Origin: Pelagibius sp.
GTDB taxonomy: Bacteria; Pseudomonadota; Alphaproteobacteria; Kiloniellales; Kiloniellaceae
Length of the DNA: 64,000 bases
Assembly (NCBI RefSeq): GCF_028281305.1
Contig: NZ_JANQKD010000035.1
Location: forward strand, 1 to 64,000
Direction: 5' to 3'
Under the pieces are notes generated by a model. It worked only from the letters and a program-made list of their open reading frames with translations, made no database searches and had not been told where the DNA came from. Below, piece by piece: positions 43,614 to 51,951 of the stretch; the first letter of the stretch is position 1; each line of letters opens with the position of its first letter. The position numbers and the translations under genes were made by a program.

Positions 43614-44530
43614 GCCAGTTCCTCCAGCACGCTGTCGGCGATCATCTCGCTGACGCGCTCGTTTGACTCTTCGGTGACCCCGGCGATATGCGGCGTCAGG
43701 ATCAGGTTGGGCACGTCGCGGAACACCGCCGCAGAGGTCTCATCCAATGGCTCCTTGGCGAAAACATCGAGCGCGGCACCGCCCAGGTGCCCGGCTTTCA
43801 GGGCCGCGGCCAGGGCTGCTTCGTCGACGATGCCGCCACGGGCGGTGTTGATCAGGACCGCATCGGGCTTCATGCGGCCCAAGGCGGCGGCGTCGAAAAG
43901 CCCTTGGGTCGTCTCCGTCAGCGGCACATGGAGGCTGAGGACGTCAGCCCTCTCCAGCAGCGCGTCCAGAGAAACCAGGTCTACGCCCTCCGCCGTCTCC
44001 ACCAGGGGATCGTGCGCAACCACCGTCATGCCGAGCGCCTGCGCGCGCCGCGCCGTGCGCCGGGCGATATCGCCGAAGCCGAGAAGGCCCAGGCTGCGCC
44101 CGGCCATCTCCCGGCCCTGGCAGGCGGCGCGCGGCCAGCCGCCGGCGCGCAGGTCCTCGGTCGCGAAAAAAGCGCGGCCGCGCAGCAATTGCAAAGCGGC
44201 CGAGATGACGTACTCGGCCACCGCATCGGCGTTCGCCCCGCGCGCGGGACGCACCGCAACGCCGCGCGCCTCGCAGGCAGCCAGGTCGATGTTGTCCAGG
44301 CCGACGCCCAGGCGCCCGACGACCCGCAGAGCCGGCGCGGCAGCCAGCAAGTCCGAGGTCACCTGGGTACGGTTGCGCACCACCAGCGCCTCGGCGGTAC
44401 CCAGCAGCGCCTGCAGGTCCGCCGGGCGGTCGACCAGGGTGGGGTCGTAAAAGGTCTGGCGGCTCTGCGCCAGGCGGGCCACGGCCGCCTCGGCCATGAA
44501 CTCGGAGACAACGACAACAGGCTGCGGCAT
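43610..44530 (-). CDS. 2-hydroxyacid dehydrogenase, (S)-sulfolactate dehydrogenase (SlcC)-like
   Basis: 306-residue D-isomer 2-hydroxyacid dehydrogenase. The first block (VSEFMAEAAVARL then YDPTLVDRPADL) and GVGLDNIDLAACEARGV resemble SlcC, which oxidises (S)-3-sulfolactate to sulfopyruvate with NAD. The nucleotide motif reads GFGDIA, with catalytic Arg in NTARGGIVDE, Glu in VFAKEPLD and His in TPHIAGVTEESN. Its link by a GTGA overlap to a YihV-like kinase supports a C3-sulfonate substrate. Phosphoglycerate-type dehydrogenase activity is the alternative. The start at 44530 has AAGGAG upstream. Confidence 0.8.
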   Translation of the reverse strand: MPQPVVVVSEFMAEAAVARLAQSRQTFYDPTLVDRPADLQALLGTAEALVVRNRTQVTSDLLAAAPALRVVGRLGVGLDNIDLAACEARGVAVRPARGANADAVAEYVISAALQLLRGRAFFATEDLRAGGWPRAACQGREMAGRSLGLLGFGDIARRTARRAQALGMTVVAHDPLVETAEGVDLVSLDALLERADVLSLHVPLTETTQGLFDAAALGRMKPDAVLINTARGGIVDEAALAAALKAGHLGGAALDVFAKEPLDETSAAVFRDVPNLILTPHIAGVTEESNERVSEMIADSVLEELA

Positions 44531-44603
44531 AGGCTCCTTACAGCACTCCAAAAAGTTTCAACGGTCCCGGCGAAGTAGGCCGGGCGCAGTGATCTCTGCG
44601 CAG

Positions 44604-44654
44604 TCCGGGCGCCCCCAAGAACCACTTCAACATTCGTTCTTGGGGGCGCCCGGA
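44604..44654. terminator. Perfect 19-bp stem-loop between TRAP and sulfoglycolysis genes
   Basis: The arms at 44604-44622 and 44636-44654 are perfectly complementary over 19 bp, with a 13-base loop; the stem core is CGGGCGCCCCCAAGAAC. It lies in the 179-base gap after the TRAP binding-protein gene on the minus strand, without a U-tract on either side. A smaller hairpin CCGGC-ACAAG-GCCGG is near 44670. It is probably a transcript stabiliser or attenuator that separates high expression of the binding protein from the enzyme genes. Confidence 0.6.
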
Positions 44655-44709
44655 TCGGTCGCTGCGGGACCGGCACAAGGCCGGCCCCGAACACGGTCTT
44701 ACAAGGCGG

Positions 44710-45759
44710 CTATTGCGAAGCCGCTTCGAACTCAGCCTCGAGCGAAGCCTCGCAGGCGGACACCGCCCCCTGGGCCGCGTCGATCCACTCGCGGCCGAAG
44801 TTCTCCTCGTACCAATCCCAGACCGGCTTGGCGGCAGCCTGGAAGGCAGCCTTCTGCTCTGCCGTGGGCGTGTAGATCGTGCCGCCGGCATCGACGAAGG
44901 CCTGGAAAGCATCGACGGCCTTGCGCTTGGGCAGCACCCGGGCGGTCATCTTCAGCTCCTGGAAGCCGTCATAGACGATCCGCTTCTGGTCGTCCGGCAG
45001 GCCCTGGAAGACATCCTCGTTCATCCACCAGAGCGCGCCCATGTAGGCGTGGCCATCCAGCGAGATGTACTTCAGATGATCCTGGAACTTCATGTTGACG
45101 ATGTCGGTGATACCGTTCTTGGTGCCCTCGACAACGCCGGTGCCGAGCGAGGTGTAAACCTCAGGCCAGGCGATCGGCGTCGGCGAGCCGCCAAGGGCCT
45201 TCACCAGCTCGATCTGAATGTCGGCACCGATGGTGCGCAACTTCAGACCTTCTACGTCCTCGGGGCTCTTCACCTGCTTGCTGGTGGTGGCGATGTTGCG
45301 CCAGCCGCCGGTGTTGGAGATCGCCATCAGGCGTGCCGCCCCGACATCCTCCAGCACCGCCTCGCGAATCTTCGCGGTGAGCGGCCCGTCGAAGACGCAC
45401 TCGGCAACGCGGTCGTTGGGGAAGAGATAGGGCAGGTCGAGGAACTGGGCCGGGGGATACCATCCGGCAAGGCCGCCGTTGGTGGTGATATAGATGTCGA
45501 GCCGGCCGTCCAGCAACGCCTCGGAGCACTCGTCCGCATTGGAGCAGAAGCGCCCGTTCGGGAAGATGTCCACCGCCAGGGCCCCGTTCGACGTGGCCTC
45601 GACGTAGTTCTTGAACACCAGCGAGCCGTCGAAGTCCTCGTCGTCCTCGGACCCCAGGAAGGCAATCTTCAGCGTGGTGTCGGCTGCCAGCGCGGCACCC
45701 GCTCCCATCGTCAGGGAGACGGCGGCGGCACCGGCCGCCAGGGTTTTCCAGAAGCTCAT
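44710..45759 (-). CDS. TRAP transporter substrate-binding protein (DctP type)
   Basis: 349-residue periplasmic protein with a Sec signal ending near GAALAADTT (residue about 26). The DctP fold is recognisable by FPNGRFCSNADECSEALLDGRLDIYIT and EGLKLRTIGADIQIELVKALGGSPTPIAWPEVY-type blocks (the Arg-containing segment binds the ligand carboxylate or sulfonate). RBS AGGAGG lies directly upstream of the ATG at 45759. It belongs to the operon with DctM and DctQ subunits and sulfoglycolysis-type enzymes, so the ligand may be a sulfonated sugar or C3-sulfonate. TRAP importers are known for dihydroxypropanesulfonate (HpsKLM). Confidence 0.92.
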   Translation of the reverse strand: MSFWKTLAAGAAAVSLTMGAGAALAADTTLKIAFLGSEDDEDFDGSLVFKNYVEATSNGALAVDIFPNGRFCSNADECSEALLDGRLDIYITTNGGLAGWYPPAQFLDLPYLFPNDRVAECVFDGPLTAKIREAVLEDVGAARLMAISNTGGWRNIATTSKQVKSPEDVEGLKLRTIGADIQIELVKALGGSPTPIAWPEVYTSLGTGVVEGTKNGITDIVNMKFQDHLKYISLDGHAYMGALWWMNEDVFQGLPDDQKRIVYDGFQELKMTARVLPKRKAVDAFQAFVDAGGTIYTPTAEQKAAFQAAAKPVWDWYEENFGREWIDAAQGAVSACEASLEAEFEAASQ

Positions 45760-45800
45760 TCTTTCCTCCTTGCTCTCATTATTCTTCGGTTTTGGATGTC

Positions 45801-47105
45801 TCACGAATGAAGCCCCATCACGCGGGGCAGGAACAGCACCAGGTCCTCGAAAAAGGTGATCAGGAAGATCACGCCGGCCTCGACGGCCAGGAACGGCAGA
45901 ATCGCTTTGGTGATCGCTTCGACGCGCTCGCGCGAAATCGACGATGCGACGAAAAGCACAAGCCCCATGGGCGGCGTCGCCAGGCCGACGGTGACGTTGA
46001 CGCACATGATGATGGCGAAGTGGACGGGGTCGAGGCCGATGATGCCGACGAAGACCTTTGACAGGATCGGCCCCAGGATCAGGATCGCCGGGCCGGCGTC
46101 GAGGAACATGCCCACGACGAAGAGCATCAGGTTGAGCAGGATCAGCAGCAGGTAGGGGTTGTCGGTCAGCGACAGAACGAAGTCGGCCAGCATCTGCGCC
46201 GCGCCAACCTGATCGGCGACCCAGGAGAACGATTTCGAGGCACCGATCAGCATGAGGATGATGCCCGAGGCCACTGCCGCGCGGTAGAAGGTCACCGGCA
46301 GGTCGCCGATCCTGAGGGCGCGGATCACAAAGACCGAAACGATCAGCGCGTAGAAGGCTGCGACCCCCGCGGCTTCCGTCGGCGTGAAGAAGCCGGTCAG
46401 GATGCCGCCCAGCAGGATGATCGGCGTCAGCAGCGGCCAGAAGGTCTCACGCCCTGCGGCCGCCACCTCGCGGGCCGAAGCGCGGCGGCTGGCAACCGGG
46501 AAGTCGTACTTCTTGGCCAGGCGCCAGGTGACGAACATCAGCCCGCTGCCGATCATCAGCCCGGGAACGATGCCTCCGGCGAAGAGGGCGGCGGGGCTCA
46601 CACCCATGATGAAGGCGTAGATGATCATGATGCCCGACGGAGGGATGATCGGCCCAATGACGCTGGAGGCCGCCGTCACCGCCGCCGCGAAGCGCCGGGT
46701 GTAGCCTTGCTTCTCCATTGCCGGGATCAGCATGGAGCCCAGCGCCGAGGTGTCGGCCACCGCCGAGCCGGAGAGCCCGGCAAAGAGGATCGAGCTGAGG
46801 ATGTTCACCTGCGCGAGGCCGCCGCGCAGATGGCCGATCAGCGACTGGCTGAAGCGCACGAGGCGTTCGGTGATGCCGCCGGCGTTCATCAGCTCCCCGG
46901 CCAGGATGAACATGGGCAGCGCCATCAGCGGCACCGACGACATGCCGGAGAAGACCTGGCTGAGCAGGGAGTTGAGATCGCGCGGGTCGAACTCGGCGCC
47001 CAGATCGTTGGCGACGACGATGCCGGAGGCCCCCAGCAGACCGAAGATCACCGGGATCGAAAGCGCAAGCGAGGCTAGGAAGAGCCAGAGAAAAGCTGTC
47101 TGCAT
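45801..47105 (-). CDS. TRAP transporter large permease (DctM type)
   Basis: 434-residue membrane protein with about 12 hydrophobic segments. Typical DctM blocks are ALPMFILAGELMNAGGITERLVRF, LSGSAVADTSALGSMLIPAM, SSVIGPIIPPSGIMIIYAF and MCVNVTVGLATPPMGLVLFV. It is driven by the sodium gradient in known family members. The ATG at 47105 lies 4 bases after the DctQ stop. It ends 41 bases before the binding-protein gene. Confidence 0.94.
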   Translation of the reverse strand: MQTAFLWLFLASLALSIPVIFGLLGASGIVVANDLGAEFDPRDLNSLLSQVFSGMSSVPLMALPMFILAGELMNAGGITERLVRFSQSLIGHLRGGLAQVNILSSILFAGLSGSAVADTSALGSMLIPAMEKQGYTRRFAAAVTAASSVIGPIIPPSGIMIIYAFIMGVSPAALFAGGIVPGLMIGSGLMFVTWRLAKKYDFPVASRRASAREVAAAGRETFWPLLTPIILLGGILTGFFTPTEAAGVAAFYALIVSVFVIRALRIGDLPVTFYRAAVASGIILMLIGASKSFSWVADQVGAAQMLADFVLSLTDNPYLLLILLNLMLFVVGMFLDAGPAILILGPILSKVFVGIIGLDPVHFAIIMCVNVTVGLATPPMGLVLFVASSISRERVEAITKAILPFLAVEAGVIFLITFFEDLVLFLPRVMGLHS

Positions 47106-47109
47106 CGGC

Positions 47110-47742
47110 CTACTCCTCCACGTTCGCCGCGACATCCTCGAAGGAACGCACGGGGCGCACGAGGCGATTGTCGGGATCGAAGAGGCCCAGGGTGTAACGC
47201 AGCAGCATCTCCACATTGACGATGATCATCAGGGTGATGGCCGCCGGCATCACCATGAAGACGTAGCGCCACTCCAATCCCAGCACGGGGATGCGCATCT
47301 TGGCCGTGAAGGGCCTGATGGAGTTGAGGTCGAGGCCGAAGATGCCGTCGAGCACCAGCGTCAGACCGTCCCACTTCAGGCCGATCTTGCGCAGGGTCAG
47401 ATCGAGGGCGATCAACAGGAGGCCCAGAATGAGCACGTGGAGCAGCAGCGAATGCACCCGCTGGAGAAAGTGCGGAAGCATGTCGTGCAGCATGTCGAGC
47501 GCCACGTTGGAGGCGCGGCGATAGGCGATCGGCGCCACGATAAAGGCCAGGGCCGGCAGCAGGATCAGCATCACCTTTTCCGTCCAGGGCGCGCTGATTC
47601 CGGACAGACGCGCCACCACCGTCCAGACGACGGTGGCCAGCATGGCGATCACGGTGACGATGATGATCGGGCGCAGCACCGCTTCGAAGCCACGGTTTAT
47701 GAGGCGCAGCAGGCCGATCGCACGAGACAGCATGACAACCAT
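47110..47742 (-). CDS. TRAP transporter small permease (DctQ type)
   Basis: 210-residue membrane protein with four main hydrophobic helices (about 24-44, 59-74, 97-117 and 163-183). It is longer than the common 160-190 residues, with a loop of about 45 residues between helices three and four. A family motif (SGISAPWTEKVMLILLPALAF, resembling the W-x-E-E region) is present. GGGAGGAA precedes the ATG at 47742. It is the second gene of the nine-gene operon. Confidence 0.9.
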   Translation of the reverse strand: MVVMLSRAIGLLRLINRGFEAVLRPIIIVTVIAMLATVVWTVVARLSGISAPWTEKVMLILLPALAFIVAPIAYRRASNVALDMLHDMLPHFLQRVHSLLLHVLILGLLLIALDLTLRKIGLKWDGLTLVLDGIFGLDLNSIRPFTAKMRIPVLGLEWRYVFMVMPAAITLMIIVNVEMLLRYTLGLFDPDNRLVRPVRSFEDVAANVEE

Positions 47743-47790
47743 TCACTTCCTCCCGGCCCGCGCTTCTCCTGGCGCGGCGCCCAAAGCCCT

Positions 47791-48507
47791 TCAGTTCATC
47801 ACTTGGCCGCCATCGACGTTGATGCACTGCCCGGTGATATAGCTGGCGTCTTCGCTCAGCAGAAACCGTATCACGGTTGCAACTTCCCGTGGTGCTCCGA
47901 AGCGGCCGAGCGGAATTTCCTTCAGGAGAAACTCGCCGCGGCGCTCGATGACCTTTTCCGGCATGCGGGTGAGAATGATGCCGGGGGCAATGGCGTTGAC
48001 CGTGGCCCGCGTCTTGAATCGGCGGGCCAGCGCTCGGGTGATCCCCACCAGCCCCGCCTTGGCGGCGGAGTAGGCCACCGCATCCACCGCGCCGCGGCGA
48101 AAAGCCAGGGAGGAGGTGAAGACCAGGCGACCCATGGTTCCTTCCGGCAGCCGATCACCGACTGCGGTGGCAAAGTCGTAGGCGTTGCGCAGGTTATTGG
48201 TCATGGTGCGGTCCCACACCGCCGGGTCGTCGCCCAGGCCAGGATCGTCTTCCATCGAACCGGCGAGATGGACAAAACCGTGGATCGGCCCTTCGGCGGC
48301 CGCGAGCGCAGCCCGTGCGCCCGCAGCGTCGTCCGTCGTCTGAGTCCCGGCAGTCGCGCCGAGCCGGCCGGCCAGATCCTGCAGAGCACTGCCCCCCCGG
48401 TCGATCAGATGGAGACGGCAGCCCGCTTCGGACAGCAGCGTGCAGAGCGCCTGGCCAATGCCCCCGGCAGCCCCTGTAATCGCTATGGTTCCATCCAATC
48501 CGGCCAT
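47791..48507 (-). CDS. Short-chain dehydrogenase/reductase, first gene of the sulfoglycolysis-type operon
   Basis: 238-residue SDR. The nucleotide motif is TGAAGGIG (about residues 10-17), the catalytic Ser is in VFTSSLAF and the YxxxK pair in AYSAAKAGL. LAG replaces the usual NNAG motif (VHLAGSM). The ATG at 48507 fits the family N-terminus; a GTG at 48549 would add 14 residues. It leads the operon with the TRAP importer and sulfoglycolysis-like enzymes and is divergent from a LacI gene. No separate sulfolactaldehyde reductase (YihU) or dehydrogenase is present, so this SDR is a candidate for that step, but nothing in the motifs shows substrate specificity. Confidence 0.85.
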   Translation of the reverse strand: MAGLDGTIAITGAAGGIGQALCTLLSEAGCRLHLIDRGGSALQDLAGRLGATAGTQTTDDAAGARAALAAAEGPIHGFVHLAGSMEDDPGLGDDPAVWDRTMTNNLRNAYDFATAVGDRLPEGTMGRLVFTSSLAFRRGAVDAVAYSAAKAGLVGITRALARRFKTRATVNAIAPGIILTRMPEKVIERRGEFLLKEIPLGRFGAPREVATVIRFLLSEDASYITGQCINVDGGQVMN

Positions 48508-48571
48508 CGAGGCACAATCCCCTGCCGACTGTCGCAAGACGCTTCGCACACGAATGCACAGCGCCCTTTCT

Positions 48572-48585
48572 GTAAGCCTTTACAT
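48572..48585. promoter_or_regulatory. LacI-type operator, upstream copy
   Basis: TGTAAGCCTTTACA is an inverted repeat with arms TGTAA/TTACA in the intergenic region between the SDR (minus) and the LacI gene (plus). It lies 65 bases upstream of the SDR start. The same arms recur in slightly altered form 105 bases away. Confidence 0.5.
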
Positions 48586-48673
48586 AAGAGCGCCCTTGCC
48601 GCAAGCAGGAAATTCCCGATAAACTGCACTTTCACGGTATGTTTTCTGATGGCGCCCAGGATTTCGGAACGAT

Positions 48674-49729
48674 ATGCGTAAACGATTACAGAATCGCGGA
48701 GCACGCGTGAGCGTTGCCGAGGTGGCGGCGGCGGCACAGGTCTCCACCGCTACCGTTTCGCGGGTTCTGAACAAGGCGGACTACGTGAAGCCGGAAACCC
48801 GCCGCGCTGTGGAGGAGGCGATCGCCACCCTGGGCTATATCCCCCACGGCGCCGCCCGTTCGCTGTCGAGCCGCTCCAGCCGCATCATCGGGGCCATCAT
48901 TCCCTCGATCGACAACTCGATCTTCGCCGCCGGCGTGGAGGCCCTGCAGGCCCACCTGAACGACCGCGGCTACCATCTGCTGATCGGATCGAGCAACTAC
49001 GATCCGGAGGAAGAGCACCAGGTGGTGCGCAGTTTTCTGGAGCAGCGGGCAGCCGGGATCATCATGATGGGCGAGACCCACACCCGCGACTGCCTCGACC
49101 TGCTGGCGCGCCACGGCACGTCCTTCGTCAACACCGGGGTCTACTCGCCCGAACGGCCCTACCACTGCGTGGGCTTCGACAATGCCGGCGTTGCCACCAA
49201 GGCGGTGCGCTATCTGCTGCAGCTCGGCCACCGGCACTTCGCCATGATCGCCGGCATCACTGCCGACAACGACCGCGCCATCGGGCGCGTCCGCGGCGTG
49301 CGCGCGGAGCTGGCCAGTGCAGGCCTGATACTGCCGGACGACCGGGTGCTGGAGCGCCGTTACGACATTGCCGAAAGCCGCGCCGCCTTCCGCGATCTGA
49401 TGGCGCTGCCGGAGCCGCCGACGGCAATCATCTGCGGCAACGACGTGCAGGGCTTCGGCGCGATCCTGGAAGCCCAGCATAGCGGCGTTCGTATCCCCGA
49501 GCAGGTCTCCGTGGTCGGCTTCGACGACCTTGTGCTCTCCCGCCACCTCAAGCCCTCGCTCACCACCATCCGCGTCCCGACGCAGGAGATGTGGTGCCGT
49601 GCCGCCGATATGCTCCTTGCGCGTCTCGGCGGCGAGGACACACCGCGGGCAGTGGAGATCGAGACCTCCCTGATCGTCCGCGAGTCCACCGGCCCGGCAC
49701 CGGCATCGCTGGCCGCCGCCGGCCTCTGA
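48674..49729 (+). CDS. LacI-family transcriptional regulator
   Basis: 351-residue repressor with a helix-turn-helix at about residues 13-34 (SVAEVAAAAQVSTATVSRVLN), the hinge (GAARSLSSRSSRIIG) and a full sugar-binding-like effector domain ending in TTIRVPTQEMWCRAADMLLARL. It is divergent from the nine-gene operon and probably represses it and itself: an operator-like palindrome overlaps codons 2-6 and another lies 105 bp upstream. The ATG at 48674 is the only reasonable start. A possible promoter, TTGCCG-N16-GATAAA, lies between the two operators. Confidence 0.92.
   Translation: MRKRLQNRGARVSVAEVAAAAQVSTATVSRVLNKADYVKPETRRAVEEAIATLGYIPHGAARSLSSRSSRIIGAIIPSIDNSIFAAGVEALQAHLNDRGYHLLIGSSNYDPEEEHQVVRSFLEQRAAGIIMMGETHTRDCLDLLARHGTSFVNTGVYSPERPYHCVGFDNAGVATKAVRYLLQLGHRHFAMIAGITADNDRAIGRVRGVRAELASAGLILPDDRVLERRYDIAESRAAFRDLMALPEPPTAIICGNDVQGFGAILEAQHSGVRIPEQVSVVGFDDLVLSRHLKPSLTTIRVPTQEMWCRAADMLLARLGGEDTPRAVEIETSLIVRESTGPAPASLAAAGL
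48677..48690. promoter_or_regulatory. LacI-type operator overlapping the LacI start
   Basis: CGTAAACGATTACA differs by one base from the common LacI-family form TGTAANCGNTTACA. It begins right after the start ATG at 48674-48676, so binding would block the gene's own transcription or elongation. Spacing to the copy at 48572 is 105 bp, about ten helical turns. Confidence 0.5.
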
Positions 49730-49814
49730 ACAGAGAAAGGCTACCCCGCACCATGCCAGCCGCTATGATCGCGGCCTGAAGTGCATGGACGGGGAACCAG
49801 GGAGCAGATGCGCG

Positions 49815-50579
49815 ATGTCTTTGTTCAGCCTTGAGGGCCGCACAGCGCTGGTCACCGGGGCCAGCCGGGGGATCGGCCGGGCCCTTGCCACGGGCTTGGC
49901 AGACGCCGGGGCCGACCTGATCCTTGCTGCCCGCTCGAAAGACGCCTTGCAGGACACAGCCGCCGCGGTGCGCGCAAGCGGCCGGCAGGCGCATGTCTTC
50001 ATAGCGGATGTCTCCGACCCCGAAAGCATCGACGGGCTCTTCCGGCAGATGGATGAGGCAGGCCTGCAGGCCGATGTCCTGGTCAACAACGCCGGCATGG
50101 AAGAGGTGCGCGCCTCCGTCGATGTCGACGAAGCGCTCTGGGACCGCATCCTCGACACCAATCTGAAGGGCGCCTTCTTTGTCGCGCGGCACTTCGCGGA
50201 GCGCCTGCTGACGGCCGGCCTTCCGGGCGCCATCGTCAACACCTGTTCGCTCACCTCGGCCGTCGGCGTGCCGACAGCCGTGCCCTACACTGCTTCCAAG
50301 ACCGGGCTGCTCGGCATGACCCGGGCCCTCAGCAGCGAGTGGTCGCCCAAGGGTATCCGCGTCAATGGCATCGGCCCCGGCTACTTCCGCACCGAACTGA
50401 CGGAAGTCTTCTATCAGGACGAGGTCTGGCGCGCCGCCATGCTGGCGAAGATCCCCATGGGACGCTTCGGCGCGTTGGACGACCTGGTGGGCGCCTGCGT
50501 TTTTCTGACCGCGCCGGCCTCGGCCTACGTCACCGGGCAGCTTGTCTTCGTCGACGGCGGCTATTTGGCTTCGATCTGA
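49815..50579 (+). CDS. Short-chain dehydrogenase/reductase, gluconate 5-dehydrogenase-like
   Basis: 254-residue SDR. The N-terminus MSLFSLEGRTALVTGASRGIG contains the TGxxxGIG motif, VNNAGM is present, the catalytic Ser is in NTCSLTSAVG and the YxxxK pair in PYTASKTGL. The closing VTGQLVFVDGGYLAS is classical. General form fits the gluconate 5-dehydrogenase/IdnO group that oxidises or reduces secondary alcohols of sugar acids. The ATG at 49815 is preferred; the ATG at 49785 has no good ribosome site. It follows the LacI gene by 85 bases and precedes an ABC importer, so it may work on either operon's substrate. Confidence 0.87.
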   Translation: MSLFSLEGRTALVTGASRGIGRALATGLADAGADLILAARSKDALQDTAAAVRASGRQAHVFIADVSDPESIDGLFRQMDEAGLQADVLVNNAGMEEVRASVDVDEALWDRILDTNLKGAFFVARHFAERLLTAGLPGAIVNTCSLTSAVGVPTAVPYTASKTGLLGMTRALSSEWSPKGIRVNGIGPGYFRTELTEVFYQDEVWRAAMLAKIPMGRFGALDDLVGACVFLTAPASAYVTGQLVFVDGGYLASI

Positions 50580-50708
50580 CCGCACCACTTGCGGAATGAC
50601 GGCTGGCGCTTCCCTGAGGCGATGGCGACAGCAGCCGCACAACTTTACGCAGTGATTTCCCGCCGCAGCTCGTTCGCCTGGAAACAACCGGCGCGCAAGA
50701 GGCCGCAA

Positions 50709-50730
50709 GTTGTATATACAACACTTGACA
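50709..50730. promoter_or_regulatory. Perfect 14-bp palindrome followed by a -35 box
   Basis: GTTGTATATACAAC (50709-50722) is a perfect palindrome of the GntR/FadR type (TTGTATA...TATACAA). A consensus TTGACA (50725-50730) starts two bases after it; the -10 region about 17 bases later is poor (AACGGT). It lies 65-86 bases before the Pot-type importer operon. No GntR gene is present in the window. Confidence 0.55.
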
Positions 50731-50794
50731 GCCGAAGGGGTGGCTGCAACGGTTTTGCCTCTCGCGAAAAAGTGAGCTTCTGGAAGGCAGGGAA

Positions 50795-51907
50795 GTGGCC
50801 GCACAAGCCTGCATGGTCGAGATCCGTGACGTCTCGAAAGCCTTCGGTGACGTCCTTGCCGTCGACGACGCATCCCTGGCGCTGCCCAAAGGCGAGTTCC
50901 TCACCATCCTCGGGCCGAGCGGCTGCGGCAAGACCACATTGCTGCGCATGATCGCCGGATTCATCCGACCGAACGCGGGCGAGATTCTGATCAACGGCGC
51001 CGCCGTCGACAACGTGCCGCCCTACCGCCGTTCCATCGGCATGGTGTTTCAGCGCCTCGCGCTCTTTCCCCATATGACGGCAGCACAGAACGTCGCCTAT
51101 CCGCTGAAGATGCGCGGCTTCGATCCGGTAACGATTCCCGACCGCGTGTCCGAGTACCTGCGGCTGGTGCGGCTGGACGGCTTCGAGAAGCGCCGGCCGC
51201 AGGAACTCAGCGGCGGGCAACAGCAACGCGTTGCCATCGCCCGGGCGCTGTCCTTCAGCCCCGACCTGCTGCTGCTCGACGAGCCGCTTTCGGCGCTCGA
51301 CAAGAAGCTGCGCGAGGAGATGCAGTTGGAGTTCCGACGCATCCAGCAGGAGCTCGGCGTCACCACAATCAACGTCACCCACGACCAGCGCGAAGCGCTT
51401 GTGATGTCGGACCAGATCGTGGTGATGAGCGAGGGCCGCATTCAGCAGTCCGACAGCCCGGAGGCGGTCTACCGCGCGCCCTCCAACCGCTTCGTCGCCA
51501 ACTTCATCGGCCTCACCGCCATGTTCAAAGGGGCGGTGGAGGTCAGCGGCGACGGCGGCATCCTGGTGCGCGTGGGCGATACGGCGCTGAAGGCCCGCGC
51601 ACAAGGGGAACTCGGCAACGGAACCGCCGTCGACTGCGCTCTCAGGGCCGAACAGGTGCGCATCCTGGACGATCCTGCGAACGGCGATGCGACGGCCTTC
51701 GAGAACGTGGTGACCGGGGAGGTGCGCCAGCGGATCTTCGAAGGCGACCGCATGGTCTACGAGATCTCCGTGCCGGCCCTGGCCGATGCGGTCCTCTTCG
51801 CCTTCGACCACGACCCTCTGCACCATGCCGAGCACCGGCCGCAGAGCCAAGTGAAACTCGGCTGGAACGCCCGCGATTTCTTTGCCTTTCCCAGCGATCG
51901 AACCTGA
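50795..51907 (+). CDS. ABC transporter ATPase, PotA type
   Basis: 370-residue ATPase with Walker A GPSGCGKTT, Q-loop VFQRLALFPHMT, signature LSGGQQQR, Walker B LLLLDEPLSALDKKLRE and switch His NVTHDQREALVMSD; a TOBE-type domain follows after about residue 290. The start is a GTG at 50795 preceded by GGCAGGGA; an ATG six codons later (50813) is the alternative. It heads the operon ATPase, binding protein, two permeases, HisD-like enzyme. This order and the binding-protein type match spermidine/putrescine-like importers, whose members also carry opines, sugars and sulfonates. Confidence 0.93.
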   Translation: MAAQACMVEIRDVSKAFGDVLAVDDASLALPKGEFLTILGPSGCGKTTLLRMIAGFIRPNAGEILINGAAVDNVPPYRRSIGMVFQRLALFPHMTAAQNVAYPLKMRGFDPVTIPDRVSEYLRLVRLDGFEKRRPQELSGGQQQRVAIARALSFSPDLLLLDEPLSALDKKLREEMQLEFRRIQQELGVTTINVTHDQREALVMSDQIVVMSEGRIQQSDSPEAVYRAPSNRFVANFIGLTAMFKGAVEVSGDGGILVRVGDTALKARAQGELGNGTAVDCALRAEQVRILDDPANGDATAFENVVTGEVRQRIFEGDRMVYEISVPALADAVLFAFDHDPLHHAEHRPQSQVKLGWNARDFFAFPSDRT

Positions 51908-51951
51908 TCGTCTGATCAAAAATCGGAGTGAACGAGAAGAAGGAGGCTCTC

